DNA from: Bacteroidales bacterium
GTDB taxonomy: Bacteria; Bacteroidota; Bacteroidia; Bacteroidales; UBA3824
Reading direction: 5' to 3'
NCBI GenBank assembly: GCA_017412115.1
Contig: JAFPYR010000096.1
Location: 1-64,000, forward strand
DNA length: 64,000 nucleotides
The notes beneath the pieces were generated by a model. That model worked only from the letters and a program-made list of their open reading frames with translations. It ran no database searches and was not told the DNA's origin. Positions 43,802 through 52,237 of the stretch are shown here, in pieces. Each line of letters starts with the position of its first letter. The first letter of the stretch is position 1. The position numbers were made by a program, and so were the translations under genes.

Positions 43802-45319
43802 ATGAACAAACTAATGCGTTATGCGCTTGCTGTGTCTTGCGCTACTTCTTTGTGTTGCTGCTCGTCTGAGGATGACTCAGGGGAAATGTCGTATAACAAC
43901 AACTATTCATATTCTAATGTATATACCGATGGTATAGAAAATATCAGTAACCCGTACAATATTACAGGCGACAAATTCAAAGAATTCAGCGACAACCCTT
44001 TCGTTTCTGCCCACGAAGAAAAAACTTCGACTTTCTCTGTCGATGCTGACGGTGCATCGTATGCTATTATGCGCAAATATTTAAACATCAATACTAAAGT
44101 TTATAAAGAAAGTGTCAGAATCGAAGAATTTTTGAATTATTTCACGTTCGATTATCCGAATCCTAATGAGGGAAATTCAGTTGCAATCAATTCTGAAATA
44201 GGCACTTGCCCGTGGAACGAGAAAAATTACCTTTTAAGGCTCGGAATCAAAGGCAAAACGATTGACGAAAAAGAACTTCCGCTTTCAAATCTTGTTTTTT
44301 TAGTGGACGTTTCGGGGTCGATGTACAGCGACGAAAAATTACCTCTATTAAAAAAGTGTCTTAACACGCTCGCTAAAAATCTTAATCCCGAAGATAGAAT
44401 TTCGATTATAACATATTCGGGTGAGGTTAAAAGGGTTTTGGAATCAACACCGGCAAAAGAATACGAAAAAATCGCCTCTGCAATCAACGAACTTAGAGCC
44501 GAGGGCAGTACAAACGGAGGTTTCGCACTAAAAATGGCTTATAATGAAGCACTTAACAATTTTATCAAAGGCGGAAACAACAGAATTATTCTCGGCACTG
44601 ACGGCGATTTCAACGTCGGAGTTACAAGCACGGAAGAGCTTTTGGAACTTGTTGAAACATACGCTGACAAAGGTATTTATTTAACAGCTTGCGGTTTCGG
44701 TATGGGAAACCTCAACGACGAAATGATGGAAGCTGTTTCTAACCGCGGCAACGGCACTTACGAATACATCGACAGCGAAAAACAAATGTTAAAAGTATTT
44801 TTGCACGAACGTTCAAAATTTTTCTCGGTGGCATCCGATGCGAAATGTCAAATTACTTTCAATCCCGATTTTGTAGACTCTTACCGCTTAATCGGTTACG
44901 AAAACCGCGTTATGAAAAATTCCGATTTTAAAAACGACAAAAAAGATGCCGGCGAAATAGGTGCAGGTCAAACAATTACAGCCTTGTACGAAATTGTTCC
45001 GACCTCAAAACAAGAAAACATTTCAGAAGAAAACAACAAAATAGCAACGTTTGATTTCCGTTACAAACCCGCATTAGGAGAAGAAAGTATTCCGCTTTCA
45101 AAAAATATTTTAATCACGGATTTAGAAGAAACAAAGAGCGAAAATTTCAACTTTGCTGCCGGAGTTGCTGAATACGGAATGATTTTAAGAGAATCCAAAT
45201 ACAAAGGAAATTCAACATTTGAAAGTGCTAAAGATTTAGTTTCCAAGAGTTTAACTTTTGACCCTAACGGTTACCGTTCTGATTTTTTGGAACTGATAAG
45301 CATTGCTGAAAAATTATAA
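43802..45319 (+). CDS. YfbK-like von Willebrand factor A lipoprotein
   Basis: 505 residues. Probable lipoprotein: hydrophobic signal ending in Cys18-Cys20 (SLCCC). The N-terminal YfbK domain (about 60-155; TFSVDADGASYAIMRKYL) is followed by a vWA domain with MIDAS DVSGSM (169-174) and GTDGDFNVG, then the YfbK C-terminal domain (about 340-500). Such proteins bind metal ions and protein partners at the envelope; function is not established. Single gene ended by a bidirectional terminator. Confidence 0.88.
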   Translation: MNKLMRYALAVSCATSLCCCSSEDDSGEMSYNNNYSYSNVYTDGIENISNPYNITGDKFKEFSDNPFVSAHEEKTSTFSVDADGASYAIMRKYLNINTKVYKESVRIEEFLNYFTFDYPNPNEGNSVAINSEIGTCPWNEKNYLLRLGIKGKTIDEKELPLSNLVFLVDVSGSMYSDEKLPLLKKCLNTLAKNLNPEDRISIITYSGEVKRVLESTPAKEYEKIASAINELRAEGSTNGGFALKMAYNEALNNFIKGGNNRIILGTDGDFNVGVTSTEELLELVETYADKGIYLTACGFGMGNLNDEMMEAVSNRGNGTYEYIDSEKQMLKVFLHERSKFFSVASDAKCQITFNPDFVDSYRLIGYENRVMKNSDFKNDKKDAGEIGAGQTITALYEIVPTSKQENISEENNKIATFDFRYKPALGEESIPLSKNILITDLEETKSENFNFAAGVAEYGMILRESKYKGNSTFESAKDLVSKSLTFDPNGYRSDFLELISIAEKL

Positions 45320-45334
45320 AACAATATTTTTTCT

Positions 45335-45373
45335 TAAAAAAAAGAGCGGTAAAAATTTGCCGCTCTTTTTTTT
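45335..45373. terminator. Bidirectional terminator
   Basis: aaaaagagcggtaaa / tttgccgctcttttt stem with A-run and T-run flanks, between the vWA gene (+) and the expansin-like gene (-). Confidence 0.85.
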
Positions 45374-45381
45374 GTATCATT

Positions 45382-46287
45382 TTATTTTGGGAAATTATTT
45401 TTAGCGCTAACAATTTCACCTCCGGCTTTCAACGGAATTGTTTCTTCAATTACATGACCGAAAACATCAGTTAAACGAATAGTATAAGGACCTGCCCCAA
45501 AACCACCTTCTTTTACGAAATAATTATAATCCTTTCTGGGAATTTCAACGTATTTTCCATTCTGTTTAACTTCAAGTTTTTTAACAGGATAACGATGATT
45601 TCTAACTTGAATTTTAAAATATCCCTCAGAACTACCCTCTCCATATTTAAATAAAAACGGTTCGTCTGTTGGTAAAGCCGCAACTTTCCATGTAACTTTT
45701 CCGCCCACGTTCTTATCAAAAACTTTGTTGAAATCTTCTTCGGATAAACCCAAAGTACCTTTTTCTCCGGATATGGTATTTGTAACCACAACACCGATAG
45801 TACCCTTAGGACCGGTTACTTCTAAATATGCACCAGCCATCAAACCATTTTTATAATCAGTTTCATTAATAGAGGCGTATCCAAAATTACCCGTAAAACC
45901 GTCAAGTCCACAAATTCCTCCCTCACTGCTTACTGTAGAAACAATTACATTTGTTGCATTATGAACTAATGCTAAATCTTTTGCATCTTCACTATTTGCA
46001 ACGGTTTCATCAATTTTAGAACTTGTTGTAGAACCTGAATTATTATTACCACCCTTTGAATCATCGGTAGTTCCCGTACCCTTTGAATCATCGGTAGCCG
46101 GATTTTCTGATTGTGATGATTCTGAATTCGGATTTTCTGAATTAGCAACCTCAGTGCCCGGTTTTGTTTGTTCCTCTGTTTGCGTTTTTTCGTCTTCATC
46201 TTTATCAGAACGTTTCGTGCATGAAAACACCAACACAAAACTCAATAATGATAATGTTAATGCTAAAAAGTATTTTCTGTTTTTCAT
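45382..46287 (-). CDS. Divergent bacterial expansin-like lipoprotein
   Basis: 301 residues. Lipoprotein signal (Cys23), then a long Ser/Asn/Asp/Glu linker (24-100). Residues 112-290 align with the two-domain Bacillus expansin EXLX1: GICGLD, AGAYLEVTGPKG, KYGEGSS, IQVRNHRYPVKKLEV, DYNYFVK and RLTDVFGHVI. Key EXLX1 positions differ: the essential Asp82 is Gly180, Asp71 is Asn170, and the cellulose-binding Trp125/Trp126 are Gly222/Tyr223; Tyr157 is kept as Tyr254. So the fold is likely but wall-loosening activity is doubtful. It starts 17 bases after the EACC1-like gene, same strand. Confidence 0.85.
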   Translation of the reverse strand: MKNRKYFLALTLSLLSFVLVFSCTKRSDKDEDEKTQTEEQTKPGTEVANSENPNSESSQSENPATDDSKGTGTTDDSKGGNNNSGSTTSSKIDETVANSEDAKDLALVHNATNVIVSTVSSEGGICGLDGFTGNFGYASINETDYKNGLMAGAYLEVTGPKGTIGVVVTNTISGEKGTLGLSEEDFNKVFDKNVGGKVTWKVAALPTDEPFLFKYGEGSSEGYFKIQVRNHRYPVKKLEVKQNGKYVEIPRKDYNYFVKEGGFGAGPYTIRLTDVFGHVIEETIPLKAGGEIVSAKNNFPK

Positions 46288-46304
46288 GATATAAAAAATA
46301 TAAA

Positions 46305-46736
46305 TTATTTTTTTGCTTCTTCTGCCGGTGCGGGTGGAGGTGGCGGTGATTTGCGTTCACGTTTAGCGCCCGTCTTAACATTAGTTTTCTCCTGAAGGAA
46401 AAAATTCTGAATCGCATCGTGCAAATCCTGATTTTTTACCTTTCCCGAAATGCAAATTTCAGCACCGCTGACACCAACAATGCGGATTTCAGAGCGTTTC
46501 AAACGCACCCATTCCACCAAAGCCTCCGCCAATGCGGTCAAAGGTCCTGTCACCGAGCCTAAAAGTGCCGTTAAAGCCGAGGCAATACCGGGACCCATTT
46601 CTCCTTTCTTGGGCTTTTCACTGGCTATCTCCACTTTTTTAACATCGGATATTTTCTTCTTTTCAATAAACGTTTTCAATGCCAAAATATCTTCCTTAGA
46701 TACTTTAGCTTTGGAATATTCAATTTTTATTTTCAT
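46305..46736 (-). CDS. Small protein resembling effector-associated (EACC1-like) domains
   Basis: 143 residues. A beta-strand, a helix and a strand (1-40), a hydrophobic Gly/Ala-rich segment (about 48-72), then VEWVRLKRSEIRIV and two more strands, a helix, and a basic/proline-rich tail (126-143). The pattern of a Gly/Ala-rich helix followed by W-x-x-x-x-R-S and beta-strands recalls the EACC1 adaptor domain described in bacterial conflict systems, but no caspase, trypsin or other effector gene is adjacent. Identification is tentative. Co-directional with the expansin-like gene, 17 bases away. Confidence 0.45.
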   Translation of the reverse strand: MKIKIEYSKAKVSKEDILALKTFIEKKKISDVKKVEIASEKPKKGEMGPGIASALTALLGSVTGPLTALAEALVEWVRLKRSEIRIVGVSGAEICISGKVKNQDLHDAIQNFFLQEKTNVKTGAKRERKSPPPPPAPAEEAKK

Positions 46737-46871
46737 TTTTCGATTTTTTTTAACGCGTTAAAATTAATACTTTTTTCTAAATAATACAAAAACTTTTTAA
46801 AAGAAAAATTCTTAGGGTTTTAAGAGCTTTGTGTGTTATTAAAACGTATAAACAAATTCTAAAATATAAAA

Positions 46872-47459
46872 ATGAACAAACTAATACTAACTGTTGCATC
46901 AATTTTTATGTTTATGCAACTTTACGCCCAAGAAACGGAAACACTTGATATGAGAAAACGGAAAGTAACTTTTCTTTCAGAGGCGGAATTAACACCTTCA
47001 AGCGTTTTTAAGGGCAGGGGACTATCATTGACCGGGACATACAATTTTACCGACCAAATCTCAATTGGAATAGGATTAAACCCACACATTATGTTTTTCC
47101 CTGACGAAAATATTTATTACGACTATTTAATAACGGAAGAAAACGGCGAGATAAAACACGTTTCGGAAAAAGTCGATAACCAAAAAACCGAAAATAAATT
47201 TTGCATGCCACTGTTTTTCACGGTAAAATCCACGTTCTCAAAACACACCAACGCCTCGCCTTTTATTGAAATACGAATCGGCAAAGACGCCATTGAAAAA
47301 ACGGAAGATTTGTACCGCGCCATTACCGTTGGAGCAAGGTTCGGTTTTAAGAAAGATTATTCCAAAGCAATAAACGTTGCTTTAGGTTGGAGAAAAAACA
47401 ATATCACAACAATAGACAAAGCAAATGCATTACTTTTTAAGATAGGTTATGAATTTTAA
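46872..47459 (+). CDS. Predicted outer-membrane beta-barrel protein
   Basis: 195 residues with a signal peptide (1-19, ending LYAQ). Alternating hydrophobic residues and the C-terminal FKIGYEF with a final Phe indicate a small beta-barrel. Its C-terminus overlaps the track of the next gene, whose true start is at 47476. Function unknown; paralogue-like partner follows. Confidence 0.75.
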   Translation: MNKLILTVASIFMFMQLYAQETETLDMRKRKVTFLSEAELTPSSVFKGRGLSLTGTYNFTDQISIGIGLNPHIMFFPDENIYYDYLITEENGEIKHVSEKVDNQKTENKFCMPLFFTVKSTFSKHTNASPFIEIRIGKDAIEKTEDLYRAITVGARFGFKKDYSKAINVALGWRKNNITTIDKANALLFKIGYEF

Positions 47460-47475
47460 AACAAAAGGAAACATC

Positions 47476-48126
47476 ATGAAATATTTTTTTACATTAACAG
47501 CATTAATACTAACACTTTCGGGGTATTGTCAGAAAAATGAATATACTTACGAAAACAAAGGAGTTAATATTTTTCTCGAATGTGAAGGCAGCGGAAGCCG
47601 TGAGTTCGGAATCGGCGGAATCGCTTTAACAGCAGGTTATCAGTTCAATCCCAATATATTTTTGGGCATAGGATTTTCGCAACAATTCGGAGGGGACAGA
47701 GCCACTGACGAAAACGGTAAACACTACTTCAAAGGCTGGAAAGATAATAACGGCAATTTTCATTACGATTATTACATCGACTCTAAGGGCATCTATCACG
47801 ACACAGGCTACGACAGCGACAACTATTGTTACGATGATGAGTGCGAAGACGGATTTTTCGATTTGTTTTCTGATGTATTTGTAAATGTTCGTTATAATTT
47901 TTTAGGAAAATACCGTTACACACCTTATATTGATTTGAGATCGGGATTTTCGTTCGGAGATTTTTCTTCGGCATCAAGTTTTGACGAGGCGTTGATAGGC
48001 TGTCGTTTTGGTTGCGGTGAAGGCGATTTTGCAATCGTTGCTGGAGCAGGTTATTCATACAGACGATTCACCAACGATTTTTCCAATCAAAATCTTTTCA
48101 CATTAAGACTCGGTGTAGAATTTTAA
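47476..48126 (+). CDS. Predicted outer-membrane beta-barrel protein
   Basis: About 216 residues. Start placed at 47476 because that ATG begins a signal peptide (MKYFFTLTALILTLSGYCQ); an earlier in-frame ATG lies within the preceding gene. Barrel-like strands (GGIALTAGYQFNPNIFLGIGF), an acidic, Tyr- and Asp-rich loop around residues 80-125 and a final LRLGVEF. Probably co-transcribed with the preceding barrel gene (16-base gap). Confidence 0.75.
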   Translation: MKYFFTLTALILTLSGYCQKNEYTYENKGVNIFLECEGSGSREFGIGGIALTAGYQFNPNIFLGIGFSQQFGGDRATDENGKHYFKGWKDNNGNFHYDYYIDSKGIYHDTGYDSDNYCYDDECEDGFFDLFSDVFVNVRYNFLGKYRYTPYIDLRSGFSFGDFSSASSFDEALIGCRFGCGEGDFAIVAGAGYSYRRFTNDFSNQNLFTLRLGVEF

Positions 48127-48151
48127 TGAGATTTATTTTTTTGTTAAAACA

Positions 48152-48201
48152 ACAAAGAGGCCGCCTAATTCTATGTGTTAGACGACCTCTTTGCTTTTTT
48201 T
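48152..48201. terminator. Bidirectional terminator
   Basis: aaagaggccgcctaatt / gttagacgacctcttt imperfect stem with A- and T-rich flanks between barrel gene (+) and DUF6089-like gene (-). Confidence 0.75.
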
Positions 48202-48210
48202 CATTAGCCG

Positions 48211-49131
48211 TTAAAAATATTTCGGGCGCTTGATAAACTCTACTTTTCCATCGTCAGAAGATGATTTTCCGAATTTGAAACCAAGGTTCATCAAAACGGT
48301 GAAATAAGCATCGTTATAATCAGAGCCGCCGCGGGCAGTTCCCGTCGGATATTTATCGGCCTGCGAAACTACTTTTCCCGAAGCATTCAAATGCTGGTCG
48401 GCGTAAATATTTTTACTCTCTTTATAATAATTTGTAGAAACATCGTCCAAATAATCGGTTGTCGTATAATGTTGAGTTAATTCCAAACCGATATAAAATT
48501 TTCGTGTTATAAGGAAATTAACGCCTAAACCGAAAGGATAAGAAAACGTCCACTTACCGTATTCGGAATCTGCACCGTCAATTTCGTCCTGACCTTCAGA
48601 GTGTAACGGCCTTAATTCTTGCCAATTATCTTCATCACCGATAAGTCCGCCTTTAGGATTGTAATGGATTCCGGCAAGCCCGATAAAAATATACGAAGAC
48701 CATCTTTGAGAGAATTTAATTTTCTGTCCCTCAGGTATTTCCTTTTCTTTTATAAAATAAAAATCCACATTGGCACTCAAATCCCAAAGATTACTTTTGA
48801 AACGTAAATTCCTATTGTTCAACGTAGGATTTTTGCTGTAATTATCATCGCCGTGTATTTTAGAATACAAAACGTTTCCCCTTAGCGACAATCTTTCCAA
48901 AAGTTTGAACCTATAACCGGCTTGAAAAGAATATCCGCCCGATTCCTTGCTAATATCTCTTACAGAAAAAGCGTGCGAGGTTTCTTTAGCATGACCTAAA
49001 TCGCCGAAATAAACATTGACACCGCCGCCTAAATAAACGCTGTGCCTAAAATTTTTCCAACTTGCAGTCTGAGCAAAACTACAAACCGCAGTAAAAATAA
49101 CCGCTAATGACAAAAAAAATATCTTTTTCAT
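48211..49131 (-). CDS. DUF6089-like outer-membrane protein (1)
   Basis: 306 residues with a signal peptide (1-20, ending SFAQ). Begins with the family pattern HSVYLGGGVNVYFGDLG and consists of alternating-residue strands; ends KRPKYF. Closely related to the next gene and more distantly to the one at 50355. Predicted outer-membrane beta-barrel, function unknown. Confidence 0.78.
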   Translation of the reverse strand: MKKIFFLSLAVIFTAVCSFAQTASWKNFRHSVYLGGGVNVYFGDLGHAKETSHAFSVRDISKESGGYSFQAGYRFKLLERLSLRGNVLYSKIHGDDNYSKNPTLNNRNLRFKSNLWDLSANVDFYFIKEKEIPEGQKIKFSQRWSSYIFIGLAGIHYNPKGGLIGDEDNWQELRPLHSEGQDEIDGADSEYGKWTFSYPFGLGVNFLITRKFYIGLELTQHYTTTDYLDDVSTNYYKESKNIYADQHLNASGKVVSQADKYPTGTARGGSDYNDAYFTVLMNLGFKFGKSSSDDGKVEFIKRPKYF

Positions 49132-49164
49132 AATACTTTTTTTATGGATAAAAAGATTTAAACA

Positions 49165-49201
49165 AAAAAACCGGGACTAATTTTTATTCAGCCCGGTTTA
49201 G
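49165..49201 (-). terminator. Terminator after DUF6089-like gene 2
   Basis: aaaccggg / cccggttt with 16-base loop, followed on the minus strand by a seven-T run; separates the two adjacent paralogues. Confidence 0.75.
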
Positions 49202-49228
49202 TACAATTTATTTTAACATAAATTCTTT

Positions 49229-50077
49229 CTAATAGTACTTCGGACGGTGATAGAAATGAACGTCGCCGCCGTCAGAATTCTTGAATTTGTATCCGACATG
49301 GAAAAGTAACGTAGAATACCAATCCTGATGTTCGTCACCGCCGCGCTTAGAACCTTGTACAGCATTTGCAAAATTAATATCTTTTGCACCTTGCGTTTCA
49401 AAATTATAATCACCGTGAAGGTCGTCAATATGATCGGAAGTCGTAAACCTCAAAGCCCATTCAACACCCAAATAGATTTTTTTGGTGATAAGACAATTCA
49501 GTCCCAAACCTATCGGCAACGACATTGCTACGGGTTTGTAACTTTCAGTTTCGGTATGCAAATCACGGAGTTTATCACCGTTTTTAACAGTTCCTACAGT
49601 AGGACCATCCCATCTCGGAGAATAAGTCAAAAGTCCTAAACCGACAAAAGCATACGCAGACCATCTCTGCCAAAAATTAGGTTTATGAACTTCCTTTTCT
49701 TTTATAAAAAAGAAATCAATATTTGCTCCGAAATCAAAAGAATTACTCTTAAAAATCAAGCCGCGTTTTTTGTGCGTATCATCTTTACTTTTCGTATCAT
49801 CACCCGTAAGTTTTGAATACAAAACAGAAAATCTAAGAGAAAAACGCTCAGTGAGTTTATACTTATACCCCAAATCAAAAGAATAACTGGTTTCTTTCAA
49901 GAGTTTGGGAGAAAAGGTCTTAGAGCCACCTTCCACACGGTCAAAATCACCAACAAACCAATTAAAGCCACCGCCTAAATAAACGCTGTGTCGCGAATTT
50001 TTCCATGACGCAGTCTGAGCAAACAAATTACCCACCGAGATAACAACTGCAATCAATAAGGCTATCGTTTTTTTCAT
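49229..50077 (-). CDS. DUF6089-like outer-membrane protein (2)
   Basis: 282 residues with a signal peptide (1-20, ending LFAQ). Shares the start pattern NSRHSVYLGGGFNWFVGDF and the ending HRPKYY with gene 1, showing a recent tandem duplication. Barrel-like throughout. A -7 box TATATTTG on the minus strand at 50176-50183 is about 100 bases upstream, so it may have its own promoter. Confidence 0.78.
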   Translation of the reverse strand: MKKTIALLIAVVISVGNLFAQTASWKNSRHSVYLGGGFNWFVGDFDRVEGGSKTFSPKLLKETSYSFDLGYKYKLTERFSLRFSVLYSKLTGDDTKSKDDTHKKRGLIFKSNSFDFGANIDFFFIKEKEVHKPNFWQRWSAYAFVGLGLLTYSPRWDGPTVGTVKNGDKLRDLHTETESYKPVAMSLPIGLGLNCLITKKIYLGVEWALRFTTSDHIDDLHGDYNFETQGAKDINFANAVQGSKRGGDEHQDWYSTLLFHVGYKFKNSDGGDVHFYHRPKYY

Positions 50078-50354
50078 AATTTAATTTTATATTTTCAATT
50101 TTACTTCCCTTTTCAAGGATTTTTATCGCGTATAATTTAAATTATATACCGCAAAAACGTTTTCTTTTTCGACCGCAAATATATTAATATTTTTTCGATA
50201 TTATTCTTTTTTTTCTAAAAAAAATTAATTTTTTTTTTATTTTTTTAGCATGTTTTATAGAAAAGAGATATAAAATATTGAAAGATAGCCTTTTAATAAA
50301 ATCAATTTTTGTCCTTTTGCATTTCAACAACAAAGACAAGCACGGACAAGTATA

Positions 50355-51296
50355 TTACCTGCCGTGTCTGCCGTGTCTTGTAGATATTCTATAATGTGCC
50401 GTAATCATAAATGTTACGAAAGCATCGTTATAACCTGAGTTACCGCGTTTTTCGCCTGTTTTAGCAGGAGATGCTTTAGAGCCGTCAGTATTGATTCTTC
50501 TATCGGCAAATTGCGTTGTAAGTTCGCTCGGAGGCGTAAAACCAGATTCGTTCCAGTTGAAATAATTGGAAGAGCAGTCGTCGATATAGTCTGTTGTCGT
50601 AACATGATATGCGCCTTCAAGACATAAAGACAACTTTTTGTTAATCTGATATTTAACACCAAATCCAAAAGGTATTTCCGCAGCAAGCAATTTGTAAGGT
50701 GCCGACAATGTGGTATAAGGTTGCGAGCCTGAACCGATTTTTTTCTCATAAGTAAAAGATGTGCCTTGTCCTTCAGTACAAAGCGGCTGCAAATCATACC
50801 ATTGTCCGTCAAGTTCGCCCTGAGGATTGAAATGAAACATACTGAAACCTACGGTAAAATACACTGCAAAACGATTTGCCGCCATCATTGATGAAGAAGC
50901 ATATCGCGGTATTTCTCTTTCTTTTAGCAAATAATAATCAAGATGTGCTCCGAAAGATAATATATCGCTTCTGAAATTAAGATTTCTTGCTTTTCTTGAA
51001 GCGCAAGTAGTTTCTGTATCACTACCGTATACGCGCAACCACATTACTCCCGCCCTTACAGCAAGATTAGGATACAATTTATAAGAATAACCTAACTGTA
51101 AAGCAGGTCTTAACGAAGATGAATTAACGTCCCTGACACCTAAAAAATGCGCAGCATCTTTCCCTCCTCCTCCGAGATCACCGCAAAATACATTTCCGCC
51201 AATGCCGAAATATACGCCGTGCTTGTCAGGACTGCCTTGTCCGAAGACGATTGTGCTGCAAAACAGCAATGCAATCAATAAAAGTGTACGTTTCAT
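50355..51296 (-). CDS. DUF6089-like outer-membrane protein (3), nadK-linked
   Basis: About 313 residues. Start at 51296 gives a signal peptide ending FGQ; the reading frame is open further upstream into nadK. Family pattern GVYFGIGGNVFCGDLGGGG near residue 25. Ends in RHGRHGR instead of an aromatic residue. It lies 17 bases after nadK, the conserved Bacteroidota place for a DUF6089 gene; the other two paralogues are likely derived copies. Confidence 0.8.
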   Translation of the reverse strand: MKRTLLLIALLFCSTIVFGQGSPDKHGVYFGIGGNVFCGDLGGGGKDAAHFLGVRDVNSSSLRPALQLGYSYKLYPNLAVRAGVMWLRVYGSDTETTCASRKARNLNFRSDILSFGAHLDYYLLKEREIPRYASSSMMAANRFAVYFTVGFSMFHFNPQGELDGQWYDLQPLCTEGQGTSFTYEKKIGSGSQPYTTLSAPYKLLAAEIPFGFGVKYQINKKLSLCLEGAYHVTTTDYIDDCSSNYFNWNESGFTPPSELTTQFADRRINTDGSKASPAKTGEKRGNSGYNDAFVTFMITAHYRISTRHGRHGR

Positions 51297-51313
51297 AATA
51301 ATATTTAAAATAT

Positions 51314-52195
51314 CTAATTTCGTTTGTCCATACCCCAAAGCAACTTGTTTCGTAACGTATTATAAAAATTCGTATTGCTCAATTTTACAAGTTTTAACTT
51401 TTTTGTCGATTTTTTCAACGTCAGCTCCTCATCAAAAGGGAGACAAGCCTGACGAAAATCAAGACTCGCAAGATAATTATTTTCTCTGCCTTGTGCTTTT
51501 AGCCTCAAAACATTGTCATCGCTTATCACAATCGGACGAACCGAAAGGTTGTGAGGCGACACTGGCGTTAATACAAAATTTCCGCTGCCCGGAGTTATTA
51601 TCGGTCCACCGGCGCTCAATGAATACGCCGTACTACCAGTAGGTGTTGCTATAATCAGACCGTCAGACCAATACGTATTCAAAAATTCATCATTCAAATA
51701 TACGTTAATCGAAATCATCGAGCTCGTATTGACCCTCATAATCGTAACCTCGTTGAGAGCAATATTAAGATTGCCAAATCTTTCACTCGTACTTGTAACC
51801 TCAATTAACGTGCGATTCTCCACGGAATGACGTCCGCTCAAAATTTCAGCCATCGCGCTCTGAAGCGTATCGTCAGAAACCTGAACCAAAAATCCTAATC
51901 TGCCGCTGTTGATGCCCACTACGGGAATATCCGCAGCAACAGCATATACAACACTCTCCAACATCGTGCCGTCGCCGCCGATACTTATCAGCAAATCCAA
52001 ATCCTCCGGCATCTTGAAACTGTTGGTGAAAGTTCCCGCAATCCTCGGGGTAAAATACAAATTCTCAACTATGAAATTTAAGTATTCCTCAAATACATAA
52101 ATTTCGCAGTTGTTACGGTTCAAGGTCTCAAATATTCTATAAATATTCTTGTTGAAACCCTCAGAAAACTTTCTGCCGAATATCGCTACTTTCAT
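51314..52195 (-). CDS. nadK: NAD kinase
   Basis: 293 residues. GGDGTMLES motif (Asp75) and the substrate loop with TPTGSTAYSLSAGGPI are diagnostic. Phosphorylates NAD to NADP in the cytoplasm. Lies in a minus-strand run between an Omp85-like gene (42 bases) and a DUF6089-like gene (17 bases). Confidence 0.96.
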   Translation of the reverse strand: MKVAIFGRKFSEGFNKNIYRIFETLNRNNCEIYVFEEYLNFIVENLYFTPRIAGTFTNSFKMPEDLDLLISIGGDGTMLESVVYAVAADIPVVGINSGRLGFLVQVSDDTLQSAMAEILSGRHSVENRTLIEVTSTSERFGNLNIALNEVTIMRVNTSSMISINVYLNDEFLNTYWSDGLIIATPTGSTAYSLSAGGPIITPGSGNFVLTPVSPHNLSVRPIVISDDNVLRLKAQGRENNYLASLDFRQACLPFDEELTLKKSTKKLKLVKLSNTNFYNTLRNKLLWGMDKRN

Positions 52196-52237
52196 ATACC
52201 TTATTAAACGACAAAATTATAATTTTATTTTCCCATA

